Shown here in pieces: positions 27,038 to 36,471 of a DNA stretch of 64,000 bases; the stretch's first letter is position 1; every line of letters begins with the position of its first letter. Source of the DNA: Streptomyces dioscori (GTDB lineage: Bacteria > Actinomycetota > Actinomycetes > Streptomycetales > Streptomycetaceae). The notes below the pieces were generated by a model, which ran no database searches, was not told the origin of the DNA, and saw only the letters and a program-made list of their open reading frames with translations. Both the position numbers and the translations under genes were made by a program. The stretch lies in NCBI RefSeq assembly GCF_003024195.1, contig NZ_KZ679048.1, positions 1 through 64,000 of the forward strand. The letters run 5' to 3'.

Positions 27038-27979
27038 ATGCCCGACACGGCCGTCCTGACCGCCCCCGACCGAAAGGCCCCCGCCCCGCCGCCCCGGGGC
27101 AGGCGGAACCGGGGCCCGCGCCGCACACCCCCGCTGGTCCTCGCCTTCGTCCTCGTCCCGCTGCTCGCCGAGGCGCTCTGGGTGTTCTGGCCGGCGCTCC
27201 AGGGCTTCTACCTCGCCCTCACCAGCTGGGACGGCGTCTCCCCACCGAAGTTCGTCGGCCTGGCCAACTTCCGCGAGATGGCCCACGACGACGTCTTCCT
27301 CGACGCGACCGGCCACACCGTGCTCTGGCTCGTCCTCTTCGGCGGCCTGTCCGCCGTCCTGGGCCTCGGCGCCGCACTCGTGCTCCAGCAGGAACGGCGC
27401 GGCGTCGGCTTCTACCGCGCCGCCCTGTTCCTGCCCGTCGTCTTCTCCCTGGTCGCCACCGCCCTGGTGTGGCAGGCGATCTACCAGCCCGACGGAGTCC
27501 TCAACCAGCTCCTCGAATCGGTCGGCCTCGGCAACCTGCGCCACGCCTGGCTCGCCGACCAGGACACCGCCCTGTACGCCGTGATGGTCCCCGCGCTCTG
27601 GCGCCAGATCGGTTACGTGATGGTCCTGTACGTCGCCGGCCTCAAGGGCATCGACCCGGCGCTGTACGAGGCCGCCAAGGTCGACGGCGCCGGTGCCTGG
27701 CAGCGGCTGCGGCACGTCACCCTGCCCCAGCTGCGCAGTGTCAACGCCGTCGTCCTGTCCGTCATCGTCATTGACTCACTGCGCTCCTTCGACGTCGTGT
27801 GGTCGCTGACCCGGGGCGGCCCCTACCACTCCTCGGAACTGCTGAGCACGTACATGTACTCCACTGCCTTCCAGTCCCTGCGCCTCGGTTACGGGTCCGC
27901 CCTCGCTGTCGTCATCTTCGTGCTGGCCTTCGGCGTCATCTGCTCCTACCTCGTCCGCGCGTTCCGGGAGGCCGACTGA
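27038..27979 (+). CDS. ABC sugar permease, MalF/LacF type
   Basis: 313 residues with six predicted membrane spans (for example LVLAFVLVPLLAEALWVFWPAL cut short here, and VLWLVLFGGLSAVLGLGAAL) and the EAAxxDGAxxWQxxxxVxLPQL coupling loop (YEAAKVDGAGAWQRL) that contacts the ATPase. It is a CUT1 inner-membrane component. No ATPase gene is present in the operon; Streptomyces importers of this class usually share the MsiK ATPase. The stop overlaps the next start (TGATG). Confidence 0.94.
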   Translation: MPDTAVLTAPDRKAPAPPPRGRRNRGPRRTPPLVLAFVLVPLLAEALWVFWPALQGFYLALTSWDGVSPPKFVGLANFREMAHDDVFLDATGHTVLWLVLFGGLSAVLGLGAALVLQQERRGVGFYRAALFLPVVFSLVATALVWQAIYQPDGVLNQLLESVGLGNLRHAWLADQDTALYAVMVPALWRQIGYVMVLYVAGLKGIDPALYEAAKVDGAGAWQRLRHVTLPQLRSVNAVVLSVIVIDSLRSFDVVWSLTRGGPYHSSELLSTYMYSTAFQSLRLGYGSALAVVIFVLAFGVICSYLVRAFREAD

Positions 27980-28872
27980 TGTCCGCCCCGTCAGCCCCCT
28001 CGACCGCGTCCGCCTCCTCCACCCCGTCGGCCTCCGCCACCGCGCTGCGCCGCAGGCGGGCCGCCACCGCGGGGTTCCACCTCGGCGCGGGCACCCTGGC
28101 CGTGCTGTGGCTGCTGCCCATCGCCCTGGTCCTGGTGACCAGCCTGCGCACCTTCGACGACATCGCCGCGCACGGCCTGGGCAGCCGGCCGCACTCCTTC
28201 ACCCTCGGCAACTTCGGCCAGGCCTGGAACGACGGCGGCCAGCAGCGCGCCCTGATCAACAGCCTGCTGGTCACCGTGCCGGCCGTCCTGGTGACGCTCG
28301 CACTGGCCGCCATGGCCGCGTTCGGGCTCAGCCGCTACGACATGCCGTTCCGCCGCTCCCTGCTGCTGCTCATGCTCGGCGGCAACCTGCTCCCGCCGCA
28401 GATCCTCCTCATCCCCGTCTCCAAGCTGAGCGAACTGCTGGGGATCTACGACACCCTGCCCGCCCTCGTCGGCGTACAGATCGGCTTCGGCGTCGGCTTC
28501 TACGTCTTCGTCCTGCACGGGTTCATGCGGTCGATCCCGCCGGAGATCCAGCAGGCGGCGGTCGTCGACGGCGCCGGACCCTGGCAGATCTTCTGGCGGA
28601 TCATCCTGCCGCTCACCCGCCCCGCCCTCGCGGCCCTCAGCGCACTGTCGTTCACCTGGATCTTCAACGACCTGCTGTGGGCGATCACCGTGCTGCGCAG
28701 CGACACCAAGATGCCGATCACCGCCGCCCTCATCGGACTCCAGGGGCAGTACGTGTCCATGTGGAACGTCATCGCCGCCGGATCCGTCATCGCCGCCGCG
28801 CCCACCGTGATCGTGTTCCTGCGGTTCCAGAAGCACTTCGTGGCCGGCCTCAACCTGGGAGCGGTGAAGTGA
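27979..28872 (+). CDS. ABC sugar permease, MalG/LacG type
   Basis: 297 residues from the ATG overlapping the preceding stop. After a Ser/Ala-rich N-terminus come six predicted spans; IQQAAVVDGAGPWQIFWRI is the ATPase-coupling loop and LLLLMLGGNLLPPQILLIPV a conserved span region. It forms the heterodimeric channel with the upstream permease. The last four bases overlap the GTG start of the GH36 gene (GTGA), so uptake and hydrolysis are translationally linked. Confidence 0.94.
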   Translation: MSAPSAPSTASASSTPSASATALRRRRAATAGFHLGAGTLAVLWLLPIALVLVTSLRTFDDIAAHGLGSRPHSFTLGNFGQAWNDGGQQRALINSLLVTVPAVLVTLALAAMAAFGLSRYDMPFRRSLLLLMLGGNLLPPQILLIPVSKLSELLGIYDTLPALVGVQIGFGVGFYVFVLHGFMRSIPPEIQQAAVVDGAGPWQIFWRIILPLTRPALAALSALSFTWIFNDLLWAITVLRSDTKMPITAALIGLQGQYVSMWNVIAAGSVIAAAPTVIVFLRFQKHFVAGLNLGAVK

Positions 28873-30998
28873 CCACGGGAGCGGAGCGGGAACAGGTGGC
28901 TACGGCCCGGCGCTGGACCCTGCGCGCCGAACACACCAACTACACCGTGCGGCTGTCCCCGGACGGCCCGTGGGCCGAGCTCGAAGCCTGGGGCCCGACC
29001 GGCGTCGAGGACGGCCCGTCCGCCCTCGACTGGTCGCGGCGCACGCACTTCATCACGCCCGCGGACGCGGCACCGGCCGAGTATCTGCCGTACGGGCTGC
29101 GGCCGTTCACCGGAAGCGAGCTGATCGCCGGGCGGCCGGGCGATCAGCGGGGGGTGTGGTGGGAGTTCGACGGGGCGGAGGAAGGGGAGGAGGGCAGTCT
29201 GCGGCTGGCCTTCACCGATCATGTCCTCGGGCTGCGTACGGTCCTCTGCTACGAGGTGGTGCCGGGCACGGACGTGATCCTGCGCTGGACCGAACTGACC
29301 GCGACCAGGGGCGAACTGCGCCTGGAACGGCTCGACTCGGCCGCCGTGAACATCCCCGTCACGGGCGCCGCCCGGCTGACCTGCCTCACCGGCCAGTGGT
29401 CGCAGGAGTTCCAGCGCACCCAACTCGACCTGCCACGCGGCACGTTCACCATGGGAAGCACCCAGGGCGTGCCCGGACACGCGTACGCGCCCTGGCTCGC
29501 GATGCAGGACGGCGCGGACGGGACAGCGGCGGGAGGGGGCCCGGCGTACGGCATCGCCCTCGAATGGTCCGGCAACTGGCACATCACCGCGGAGGCCGAA
29601 CCGGGCGGTCTCGTCCGCGTCCGCGCCGGACGGGTCCCGCACGAGGGCGCCGTGCTCCTGGCCCCCGGCGAAACCCTCACGACCCCCCGACTGGCCTGCG
29701 CGTTCAGTCCGGACGGCCTCGACGGGCTCTCCCGGGTCTGGCACCGCTACGAACGCCGGCTCTCCGGCGAGCGGCTGCACCGGCCCCGCAAGGTCCTCTA
29801 CAACTCCTGGGAGGCCACCGGCTTCGACGTCGACGCGGCCGGGCAGCTGGAGCTGGCCAAGGCCGCCGCCGACATCGGAGCTGAACTGTTCGTCGTCGAC
29901 GACGGCTGGTTCACCGGCCGCACCGACGACACCGGGGGCCTCGGCGACTGGTACCCGGACCCGGCGGCCTTCCCGCAGGGCTTCGGGCGGTTCGTCGACG
30001 ACATCCGGGGGCTCGGCCTCGACTTCGGCCTGTGGGTGGAGCCCGAGGCGATCAGCCCCGGCAGCCGCCTGTACGCCGAACACCCCGAGTGGACCTACCG
30101 GATCGAGGACCGCCCCGCCCGCCTGGTCCGCAACCAACTGCTCCTCGACCTGGGCCGCACCGACGTCCAGGACTTCGTCATCGGCACCCTCGACCGGCTG
30201 CTGACCGCGTACGACATCAGCTATCTCAAGTGGGACATGAACCGGCCGCCCACCGAACGCGGCCGGGCGGGCACCCCGCCCGACGCCCGGCTCGACCTGG
30301 ACGCCGAGCACGTCGCCGGATACCTGCGTGTGCTGGACCACCTGCGCGCCACCCACCCCGACGTCACGGTCGAGGGCTGCGCGGGCGGCGGCGCACGCAT
30401 CGAGCACGCGACCGTCGCGCGCACCGACGTGGTGTGGCCCAGCGACAACACCGCCCCGCTGGACCGGCTGGCCATCCAGTACGGCTTCCTGCACGCCCAC
30501 GCTCCGCACGTCATGAGCTCATGGGTCACCGACGCGCCCGGAATCTTCGACCCGCGCCCGCGCAGCCTCGCGTTCCGGTTCGTCAACGCCATGTGCGGAG
30601 TCCTCGGCATCGGCGCCGACCTGCGGGCCTGGTCGCCGGACGAACGCGCCGAGGCCGCCGGGTGGATCGCCCGCTACAAGGACGTACGGGAGACCATCCA
30701 CCAGGGCGATGTCCACCTCCTCGGCACCCCCGGGGACCCCACCTACGGTGTGCAGTACGACGATCCGCGGGCGGGGCGCACGGTCGTCGCGGCCCTCGGC
30801 ACCGGGCGCCTCGACGGGGCCCCGCTGCTGCCCGGCCGCCCCGACCGGCTGAGACTGTGCGGCCTCGATCCGGAAGCGCGTTACCACGACGCCGGATCGG
30901 ACAGGACGTACAGCGGAGCACATCTGCTGCACCACGGTCTGCCCTTCACCTGGAGCGAGGGCCACGACGCCGAACTGGTGGTGCTGCGGCGGCGGTGA
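28869..30998 (+). CDS. GH36 alpha-galactosidase, cytoplasmic
   Basis: 709 residues from a GTG overlapping the permease stop. No export signal is visible. The N-terminal beta-supersandwich precedes a barrel with VVDDGWFTGRTDD, FGLWVEPEAISPGSRLY, nucleophile Asp456 in KWDMNRPP and acid/base Asp526 in VWPSDNTAPLDR, all typical of bacterial GH36 enzymes that split melibiose and raffinose. With the importer in the same operon, sugars taken up are cut inside the cell to release galactose for the catabolic genes that follow. Confidence 0.95.
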   Translation: MTTGAEREQVATARRWTLRAEHTNYTVRLSPDGPWAELEAWGPTGVEDGPSALDWSRRTHFITPADAAPAEYLPYGLRPFTGSELIAGRPGDQRGVWWEFDGAEEGEEGSLRLAFTDHVLGLRTVLCYEVVPGTDVILRWTELTATRGELRLERLDSAAVNIPVTGAARLTCLTGQWSQEFQRTQLDLPRGTFTMGSTQGVPGHAYAPWLAMQDGADGTAAGGGPAYGIALEWSGNWHITAEAEPGGLVRVRAGRVPHEGAVLLAPGETLTTPRLACAFSPDGLDGLSRVWHRYERRLSGERLHRPRKVLYNSWEATGFDVDAAGQLELAKAAADIGAELFVVDDGWFTGRTDDTGGLGDWYPDPAAFPQGFGRFVDDIRGLGLDFGLWVEPEAISPGSRLYAEHPEWTYRIEDRPARLVRNQLLLDLGRTDVQDFVIGTLDRLLTAYDISYLKWDMNRPPTERGRAGTPPDARLDLDAEHVAGYLRVLDHLRATHPDVTVEGCAGGGARIEHATVARTDVVWPSDNTAPLDRLAIQYGFLHAHAPHVMSSWVTDAPGIFDPRPRSLAFRFVNAMCGVLGIGADLRAWSPDERAEAAGWIARYKDVRETIHQGDVHLLGTPGDPTYGVQYDDPRAGRTVVAALGTGRLDGAPLLPGRPDRLRLCGLDPEARYHDAGSDRTYSGAHLLHHGLPFTWSEGHDAELVVLRRR

Positions 30999-31065
30999 CA
31001 GCGGTCCGGCATATGTTTTCGGGACGGACGGCCGTCCCCCGCACGCGAAGGAGTCGAACCCCACG

Positions 31066-31839
31066 ATGGAGCAGCCCGCACGACCGCCCGGCGCCCGTTT
31101 CACCGGCCGCACGGCCGTCGTCACCGGCGCGGCCTCCGGCATCGGAGCCGCCACGGCCGAACGCCTCGCCGAGGAGGGCGCCGCCGTGGTCCTCGCCGAC
31201 CTCGCCGAGGACCGGGGCGAGAGGATCGCCGCGCGCATCACGAAGGCGGGCGGCCACGCACGGTTCGTACGGGCCGACGTCGCCGCCGAGGACGACTGGA
31301 CCCGGATCGTGGCCGCCGCCCACGGCTTCGGACCCGTGGACGTCCTCGTCAGCAACGCCTACACCGTCGAGGTGACACCCGCCCATGAGATGTCCCTCGA
31401 CTCGTGGCAGCGCCAGCTCGCCGTCAACACCACCGGCGCCTTCCTCGGCTTCCGGGCCTGTCTGCCCGACCTGCGGGAACACCGGGGAGCGGTCGTGCTG
31501 ACCTCGTCCGTCCACGCGAACAGGGGTATCCCGGGACACCCCGCGTACGCCGCCTCCAAGGGCGCCCTGCTCTCCCTGTGCTCACAGCTCGCCGTCGAGT
31601 ACGGGCCCGAGGTCCGCGTCAACGCCGTCGTACCCGGCCCGATCCTGACCGCCGCCTGGGACAGGGTCACGCCCGAGGACCGGGAACGCAGCATCGCCGA
31701 GACGGCGGCGCGCCGCTTCGGCTCACCGGAGGAGGTGGCCGCGGCCATCGCCTTCCTCAGCGCCGGCGAAGCCTCGTACATCACCGGGACGAGCCTGGTG
31801 GTGGACGGCGGCTGGAGCGTCGTCAAGGCCTCCGCATGA
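31066..31839 (+). CDS. SDR oxidoreductase, candidate galactose 1-dehydrogenase
   Basis: 257 residues, with AAGGAG before the ATG. Classical short-chain dehydrogenase: TGAASGIG cofactor motif, catalytic Ser in TSSVHA, Tyr and Lys in YAASK, C-terminal GTSLVVDGGW. NAG of most family members is NAY here. A dehydrogenase that starts oxidative galactose breakdown is the missing step among the neighbouring genes (lactonase, galactonate dehydratase, kinase, aldolase), so galactose to galactonolactone is the best inference. Another sugar or polyol is possible. Confidence 0.8.
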   Translation: MEQPARPPGARFTGRTAVVTGAASGIGAATAERLAEEGAAVVLADLAEDRGERIAARITKAGGHARFVRADVAAEDDWTRIVAAAHGFGPVDVLVSNAYTVEVTPAHEMSLDSWQRQLAVNTTGAFLGFRACLPDLREHRGAVVLTSSVHANRGIPGHPAYAASKGALLSLCSQLAVEYGPEVRVNAVVPGPILTAAWDRVTPEDRERSIAETAARRFGSPEEVAAAIAFLSAGEASYITGTSLVVDGGWSVVKASA

Positions 31840-31885
31840 CCACGCCCACCGCCCAGCCGTAAGCCCAGTAGAAAGGCTGTACGAC

Positions 31886-32683
31886 ATGACGCCCTATGCC
31901 CGCCGCGGCGTGCACGGCCAGACCGTGGAAGTCCTCGCCCGCCGCATCCTGGGCGGCGAGATCCCCGAGGGGGCCACGCTGGACCTGGTGGCGCTGCAGA
32001 GCGAGCTGGACGTGAGCCTCACCGCTCTGCGCGAGTCCCTCAAGGTGCTCGCCGCCAAGGGGATGGTCGACGCCCGCCAGAAACGCGGCACGTTCGTCCG
32101 CATCCGTGCCGAGTGGAACCTCCTCGACGTCGACGTGCTGCGCTGGCAGTTCGAGGGTGGCCGTACCTCGGAGGCCGACGAGGCGCTGCTGCAGAACCTC
32201 GCCGAGGTGCGCGCCATCATCGAGCCGGCCGCGGTACGGCTGGCAGCCGCCCGGCGCACCGACGCCGATCTGGCGGCCCTCGACGGCGCGCTCGACGCGA
32301 TGGGGGAGGGCGGCGACGCCGCCCACGCCGTGGAGGCCGACCTCGCCTTCCACCGGGCTCTGCTGGCCGCCACCCACAACGAACTCCTCGAACGCATGGA
32401 GATGGTGATCGAGTCCGGGCTGGCCCACCGCGACCGCATCGTGCACAGCGCCCCGCACAGCGAGGATCCGGTCCCGGCGCACCGGGCGGTCCTGGACGCC
32501 GTACGCGACCGGGACCCGCGGGCCGCCGAGAACGCGATGCGGGCCCTGCTCGACCAGGCGGGCCGCGACCTGGACCGCCTCGGCGACGCCGACGACGCGG
32601 ATACCGCCCATACCGCCCATACCGCCGATGACGCCGGTGACCGCCATGTGCCCGACGCGACGGAAGGCTCCCGCTCTCAGTGA
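31886..32683 (+). CDS. GntR-family (FadR/FCD) regulator, DgoR-like
   Basis: 265 residues. An N-terminal winged helix-turn-helix (LVALQSELDVSLTALRESLKVL) is followed by an all-helical FCD domain with metal-ligand type residues in EADLAFHRAL, ESGLAHRDRIVH and AHRAVLDAV. The last 30 residues are a low-complexity Asp/Ala/His/Thr tail encoded by short ACCGCCCAT-like repeats. The stop overlaps the start of the galactonate dehydratase gene (GTGA). DgoR of E. coli is a related regulator answering to galactonate, so control of this operon by galactonate or a later intermediate is likely. Confidence 0.88.
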   Translation: MTPYARRGVHGQTVEVLARRILGGEIPEGATLDLVALQSELDVSLTALRESLKVLAAKGMVDARQKRGTFVRIRAEWNLLDVDVLRWQFEGGRTSEADEALLQNLAEVRAIIEPAAVRLAAARRTDADLAALDGALDAMGEGGDAAHAVEADLAFHRALLAATHNELLERMEMVIESGLAHRDRIVHSAPHSEDPVPAHRAVLDAVRDRDPRAAENAMRALLDQAGRDLDRLGDADDADTAHTAHTADDAGDRHVPDATEGSRSQ

Positions 32684-33825
32684 AGATCACCCGTATCGAG
32701 ACCTTCCTGGTTCCGCCCCGCTGGCTGTTCTGCCGTGTCGAGACCGACGACGGTGTGGTCGGCTGGGGCGAACCGGTCGTCGAAGGGCGGGCCGAGGTCG
32801 TGCGCGCCGCAGTCGACGTGCTGGCCGAACACCTCATCGGCCAGGACCCGTTGCGCATCCAGGACCACTGGCAGGTGCTGACCAAGGGCGGCTTCTACCG
32901 CGGCGGCCCGGTGCTCTCCAGCGCCGTCGCCGGGCTCGACCAGGCCCTGTGGGACATCGCGGGCAAGACGTACGGGGCTCCGGTGCACGCGCTGCTGGGC
33001 GGCCCGGTGCGGGACCGCGTCCGCGTCTACGCCTGGGTCGGCGGCGACGAACCCGCCGAGCTGACCGAGCAGATAGCCGCGCAGGTGGAGGCGGGCTTCA
33101 CGGCGGTGAAGATGAACGGGGCCGGGGCCACCTCGCCGATCCCCACTCCGGCCGAGACAGCCGCGATCGTGGGCCGGGTGGCGGCCGCCCGCGAGGCACT
33201 GGGCCCGGACCGGGATGTCGCCGTCGACTTCCACGGCCGTTTCACGGCGGCGGGCGCGCGCCGGGTCCTGGCCGAACTGGGGCCCCTGCACCCGCTGTTC
33301 GTCGAGGAACCCGTCGTGCCCGAGCACGGCCACCTGCTGGCCGGCCTCGTCGCCGCGAGCCCGATCCCGCTCGCCACCGGTGAACGGCTGTACGGCCGCG
33401 CCGACTTCCTGCCCGTACTCACCGCGGGTATCGCGGTCGCCCAGCCGGACCTGTCCCACGCCGGCGGCATCTCGGAGGTGCACCGCATCGCGTCGCTCGC
33501 CGAGACGCACGGCGCGCAACTGGCTCCGCACTGCCCGCTCGGCCCGATCGCGCTCGCGGCCAGCCTCCAGGTCGCCTTCGCCACCCCCAACTTCCTGATC
33601 CAGGAGCAGAGTCGGGGCATCCACTACAACAAGGACGCCGACCTGCTGTCGTACCTGGTCGACCCCGAGCCGTTCCGGTTCGTCGACGGACACGCCTCGC
33701 GCGGAGACGCCCCCGGTCTGGGCATCACCGTCGACGAGACCGCCGTACGCGCCGCGGACCGGTCAGGACACGCCTGGCGCAACCCGGTGTGGCGGCACGC
33801 CGACGGCTCCTTCGCGGAGTGGTGA
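32680..33825 (+). CDS. dgoD: D-galactonate dehydratase (enolase superfamily)
   Basis: 381 residues from a GTG overlapping the regulator stop; E. coli DgoD is about the same length. The start MKITRIETFLVPPRWLF, the metal and catalytic residues in DFHGRF, FVEEP and ATGERLYGR, and the general-base His region in LAPHCPLGPIALAA follow the galactonate dehydratase pattern. It removes water from galactonate to give 2-keto-3-deoxygalactonate. All neighbouring enzymes fit that pathway. Confidence 0.9.
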   Translation: MKITRIETFLVPPRWLFCRVETDDGVVGWGEPVVEGRAEVVRAAVDVLAEHLIGQDPLRIQDHWQVLTKGGFYRGGPVLSSAVAGLDQALWDIAGKTYGAPVHALLGGPVRDRVRVYAWVGGDEPAELTEQIAAQVEAGFTAVKMNGAGATSPIPTPAETAAIVGRVAAAREALGPDRDVAVDFHGRFTAAGARRVLAELGPLHPLFVEEPVVPEHGHLLAGLVAASPIPLATGERLYGRADFLPVLTAGIAVAQPDLSHAGGISEVHRIASLAETHGAQLAPHCPLGPIALAASLQVAFATPNFLIQEQSRGIHYNKDADLLSYLVDPEPFRFVDGHASRGDAPGLGITVDETAVRAADRSGHAWRNPVWRHADGSFAEW

Positions 33826-33827
33826 GC

Positions 33828-34835
33828 ATGCCGCTCGACGTGGTCACCGACCCGGCCCACGGCGGCCGTTGGACCTCCCTGCGCACGACCGCGGGCCGGG
33901 AGTGGCTGTGGCACCGCGACGCCCCCGAACGGAAGGGGGTCGCACCGGGCGACGCCTTCGTGGACGCGGGCGGCCTGGAGGAATGCGTCCCCACGGTCCG
34001 GGGCGACCCCGACCACGGGGAGGCGTGGTCCCGCCCTTGGACCCGGACCCTGGCCCCGGCTCCGGCCAAGGACCGGGCCCCGGTCCAGGCCTCGGCCCCG
34101 ACTCCGGCCCTGGAACCGGCCCCGGCCCTGGCCCCAGACCCGGGCTCGGTCTCAGACCCGGAGCGGGTGGCGGGCCCGGACCAGATCCGGGCCCAGGCCT
34201 CGGACGTGGGCCAGGACCAGGATCCGGGCCCCGAACGTGGCGAGGACCGGTACGTCGTCCACTGCGACCGGTTCACGCTGAGCCGCACTATTCGCCGCAC
34301 CCCCGACGGAGCGGAAGCCGACTACGTGCTGACGGCCGACGCGGGCTTTCGCTTCGTGTGGGCCGCTCATGCCCTGCTCGACCTCTCCGAGCGGGCGAGC
34401 GTACGCATCGGCGACGGGGCGCGGGCCCGCCTCTTCCCCGAGGCGGCCCCCCTGTTGGCGCGGGCGTGGCCCGAGGGCGCCCCGTGGGTGGAGGGGACCT
34501 GGCCCGACCCCTGCGGACTGCGTATGGACCGGTTCGGGCCGGACGACGGCACCGCGGTCGGCGCCGTCGTGGACACCCCCGGCTGCTGCGTCCACGACGG
34601 CCGGGACCGGCTCTCGCTGGCCCTGGAGGCCGACGGGCAGCCCACGTCCGTCGCCCTCTGGCGCAACCTGGGCGGCTTCCCCGCCGGGCGCCCCTACCGC
34701 AGCACAGGCGTCGAGCCCATGCTCGGCCGCGTTTTCGACCTCGCCGAGGCGAATCCCGGCGACGCCGCCCGGGTACCCGCGTCCGGCGAGGCGCGGTGGC
34801 GGCTGACGCTCACCACGCACTGCCGCTGCACCTGA
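33828..34835 (+). CDS. Aldose 1-epimerase-like protein with low-complexity insert
   Basis: 335 residues from the ATG at 33828. GGLEECVPTVRGDP and DHGEAWSRPW near the N-terminus and GVEPMLGRVFDL near the C-terminus match the galactose mutarotase-like fold. A Pro/Ala/Asp-rich stretch from about residue 70 to 135 interrupts the fold just after WSRPW; the DNA there is a degenerate repeat of CCGGCCC/CTGGCC units. It may interconvert sugar anomers for the dehydrogenase or act on a lactone. Function is inferred from fold and context only. Confidence 0.75.
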   Translation: MPLDVVTDPAHGGRWTSLRTTAGREWLWHRDAPERKGVAPGDAFVDAGGLEECVPTVRGDPDHGEAWSRPWTRTLAPAPAKDRAPVQASAPTPALEPAPALAPDPGSVSDPERVAGPDQIRAQASDVGQDQDPGPERGEDRYVVHCDRFTLSRTIRRTPDGAEADYVLTADAGFRFVWAAHALLDLSERASVRIGDGARARLFPEAAPLLARAWPEGAPWVEGTWPDPCGLRMDRFGPDDGTAVGAVVDTPGCCVHDGRDRLSLALEADGQPTSVALWRNLGGFPAGRPYRSTGVEPMLGRVFDLAEANPGDAARVPASGEARWRLTLTTHCRCT

Positions 34836-34861
34836 ACCGACCTGTCCCACAAGGAGTCTCC

Positions 34862-35503
34862 ATGGACCTGCTGGACCTTCGAGCGGCCCTCACCGCACAC
34901 CGCCTGGTCGCGATCGTGCGCGGCGACGACCCGGAAGCGGCGGTGCGCACCGTGCTGGCCCTCGCCGAGGAGGGCATCGAGCTGATCGAGGTGTCCCTGA
35001 GCGGCAAGGACGCCCTGTCGGTCATCGAGCGGGCCCGCAAGGAGCTCGGCCCCGACCGCCCCCTCGGCGCCGGTACGGTCCTGACCGCCGACGACGCCCG
35101 CGCCGCCCGGCAGGCCGGTGCGGACTTCGCCGTCACCCCCGCACTCGGGGACGGCGTCACCGCGGCACGCGAACTGGGACTGCCGGTCCTGGCCGGGGTG
35201 ATGACCCCGACCGAGATCCTGGCCGCACGGCCCCTCGGCGCCGCCGCCCTGAAGATCTTCCCCGCCGCCCAGGCCGGTGGACCCGACTACCTCAAGGCCC
35301 TGCGCGGCCCGTTCCCGCACGAGCTGTTCGTGCCGGTGGGCGGGGTCGACGGGGCCGCCGCCCGCGCGTATCTGGCGGCCGGGGCGACCGCCGTCGGCGT
35401 CGGCTCACCGCTGATCGGGGACGCGGCCGACGGCGGCAGCCTGACCGCACTGCGGGACCGCGCGCGGGCGTTCCTCACGGTGGCGAACGAAGGCACGTCG
35501 TGA
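34862..35503 (+). CDS. dgoA: 2-dehydro-3-deoxy-6-phosphogalactonate (KDPG/KDPGal) aldolase
   Basis: 213 residues, with AAGGAG before the ATG. Class I aldolase features: RLVAIVRGDDPEAA, IEVSLSG, GAGTVL and the Schiff-base Lys in ALKIFPAAQAGG. It splits the phosphorylated keto-deoxy sugar into pyruvate and glyceraldehyde 3-phosphate. The last four bases overlap the lactonase gene. The galactonate rather than gluconate branch is assigned from the adjacent dehydratase. Confidence 0.88.
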   Translation: MDLLDLRAALTAHRLVAIVRGDDPEAAVRTVLALAEEGIELIEVSLSGKDALSVIERARKELGPDRPLGAGTVLTADDARAARQAGADFAVTPALGDGVTAARELGLPVLAGVMTPTEILAARPLGAAALKIFPAAQAGGPDYLKALRGPFPHELFVPVGGVDGAAARAYLAAGATAVGVGSPLIGDAADGGSLTALRDRARAFLTVANEGTS

Positions 35504-36471
35504 CCCACCCCGAAGCCGAAGCCGAAGCGGCAGCCGAAGCCGAAGCCGCAGCGGAGCCAGGGACAGGGGCGGAGCCAGCCGTTCTCGGCCCCGACCGTCT
35601 TGAACTCGGCGAAGGCATCCGCTGGACGGACGACCACGGCATCGTGCTCGTGGACATCCTCGCGGGCCGCCTGCTCACCGCCACCACGGACCGTCCCGCC
35701 GACCCCTTCCGGCAACTGGCGCACCTGCCCTTCCCGCTGAGCGCGGTGGCCCCCGTGGCCGACGCCCCCGGCACCTGGATCGCCGCCGCGGGAACCGGCA
35801 TCTGCCTGCTCACCCCCGGCACCCCGCCCCACTGGCTGGCCCGGCCCGAGGCGGACGTGGACACGGGCACGGGCCCCGCACGACCCATGCGCATGAACGA
35901 TGGGACCGCCGACCCCTCCGGCCGCTTCTGGGCGGGCAGCATGGCCTACGACGCCCACGACGGAGCCGGCTCCCTCTACCGCGTCGACCACGACGGCACG
36001 GTGGTCCGCGTCCTCGACGGCATCACCGTGCCGAACGGGCCCGCCTTCACGGCCGACGGACGCACGATGTACCTGGCCGACAGCGCCCGTGGAGTCGTCC
36101 GGCGCCACTCCGTCGACCGCGCCACCGGCGGCCTCGGCGCCCCGGAGGCGTACGTCACCGTCGACGACGGCAGCCCCGACGGCATGGTGGTGGACGCCGA
36201 GGGCGCGGTGTGGATCGCGGTGTGGGGCACCGGCACCGTACGCCGGTATCTGCCGGACGGCTGCCTCGACCGCACCCTGAGGCTGCCCGCGCGGCAGCCC
36301 GCCGGAGTGTGCCTGCGGGAGGACCTGCTGTACGTCACCAGCGCCCGGGTGGGCCTCGCCGCGCCCGGCCCGTACGACGGCGCCGTGTTCACGGTCCGGG
36401 TCGACGTACCCGGGAGACCGGCGGACCCCTACCGGCACGGCCCCGACTCGTCCAGGAAGGAGGCGGCATGA
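35500..36471 (+). CDS. SMP-30/gluconolactonase family lactonase
   Basis: 323 residues from a GTG overlapping the aldolase stop. The first 25 residues are an Ala/Glu repeat (EAEAEAAAEAEAAAE). The six-bladed propeller carries the usual metal-site residues: Glu in LGEGIRWTD, Asn in MRMNDGTADPSGRFWAGSM, Asn in VPNGPAF and Asp in GSPDGMVVD. It would hydrolyse galactonolactone to galactonate, between the SDR and DgoD steps. It overlaps the kinase gene by ATGA. Confidence 0.88.
   Translation: MTHPEAEAEAAAEAEAAAEPGTGAEPAVLGPDRLELGEGIRWTDDHGIVLVDILAGRLLTATTDRPADPFRQLAHLPFPLSAVAPVADAPGTWIAAAGTGICLLTPGTPPHWLARPEADVDTGTGPARPMRMNDGTADPSGRFWAGSMAYDAHDGAGSLYRVDHDGTVVRVLDGITVPNGPAFTADGRTMYLADSARGVVRRHSVDRATGGLGAPEAYVTVDDGSPDGMVVDAEGAVWIAVWGTGTVRRYLPDGCLDRTLRLPARQPAGVCLREDLLYVTSARVGLAAPGPYDGAVFTVRVDVPGRPADPYRHGPDSSRKEAA

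Noticed and set aside
31886..32683. GntR protein as regulator of the AT-rich operators at 23.3 and 25.7 kb
   Set aside because: Possible but unsupported: FCD regulators usually bind sites of the TGGTnnnACCA kind, and no such link can be shown from sequence.
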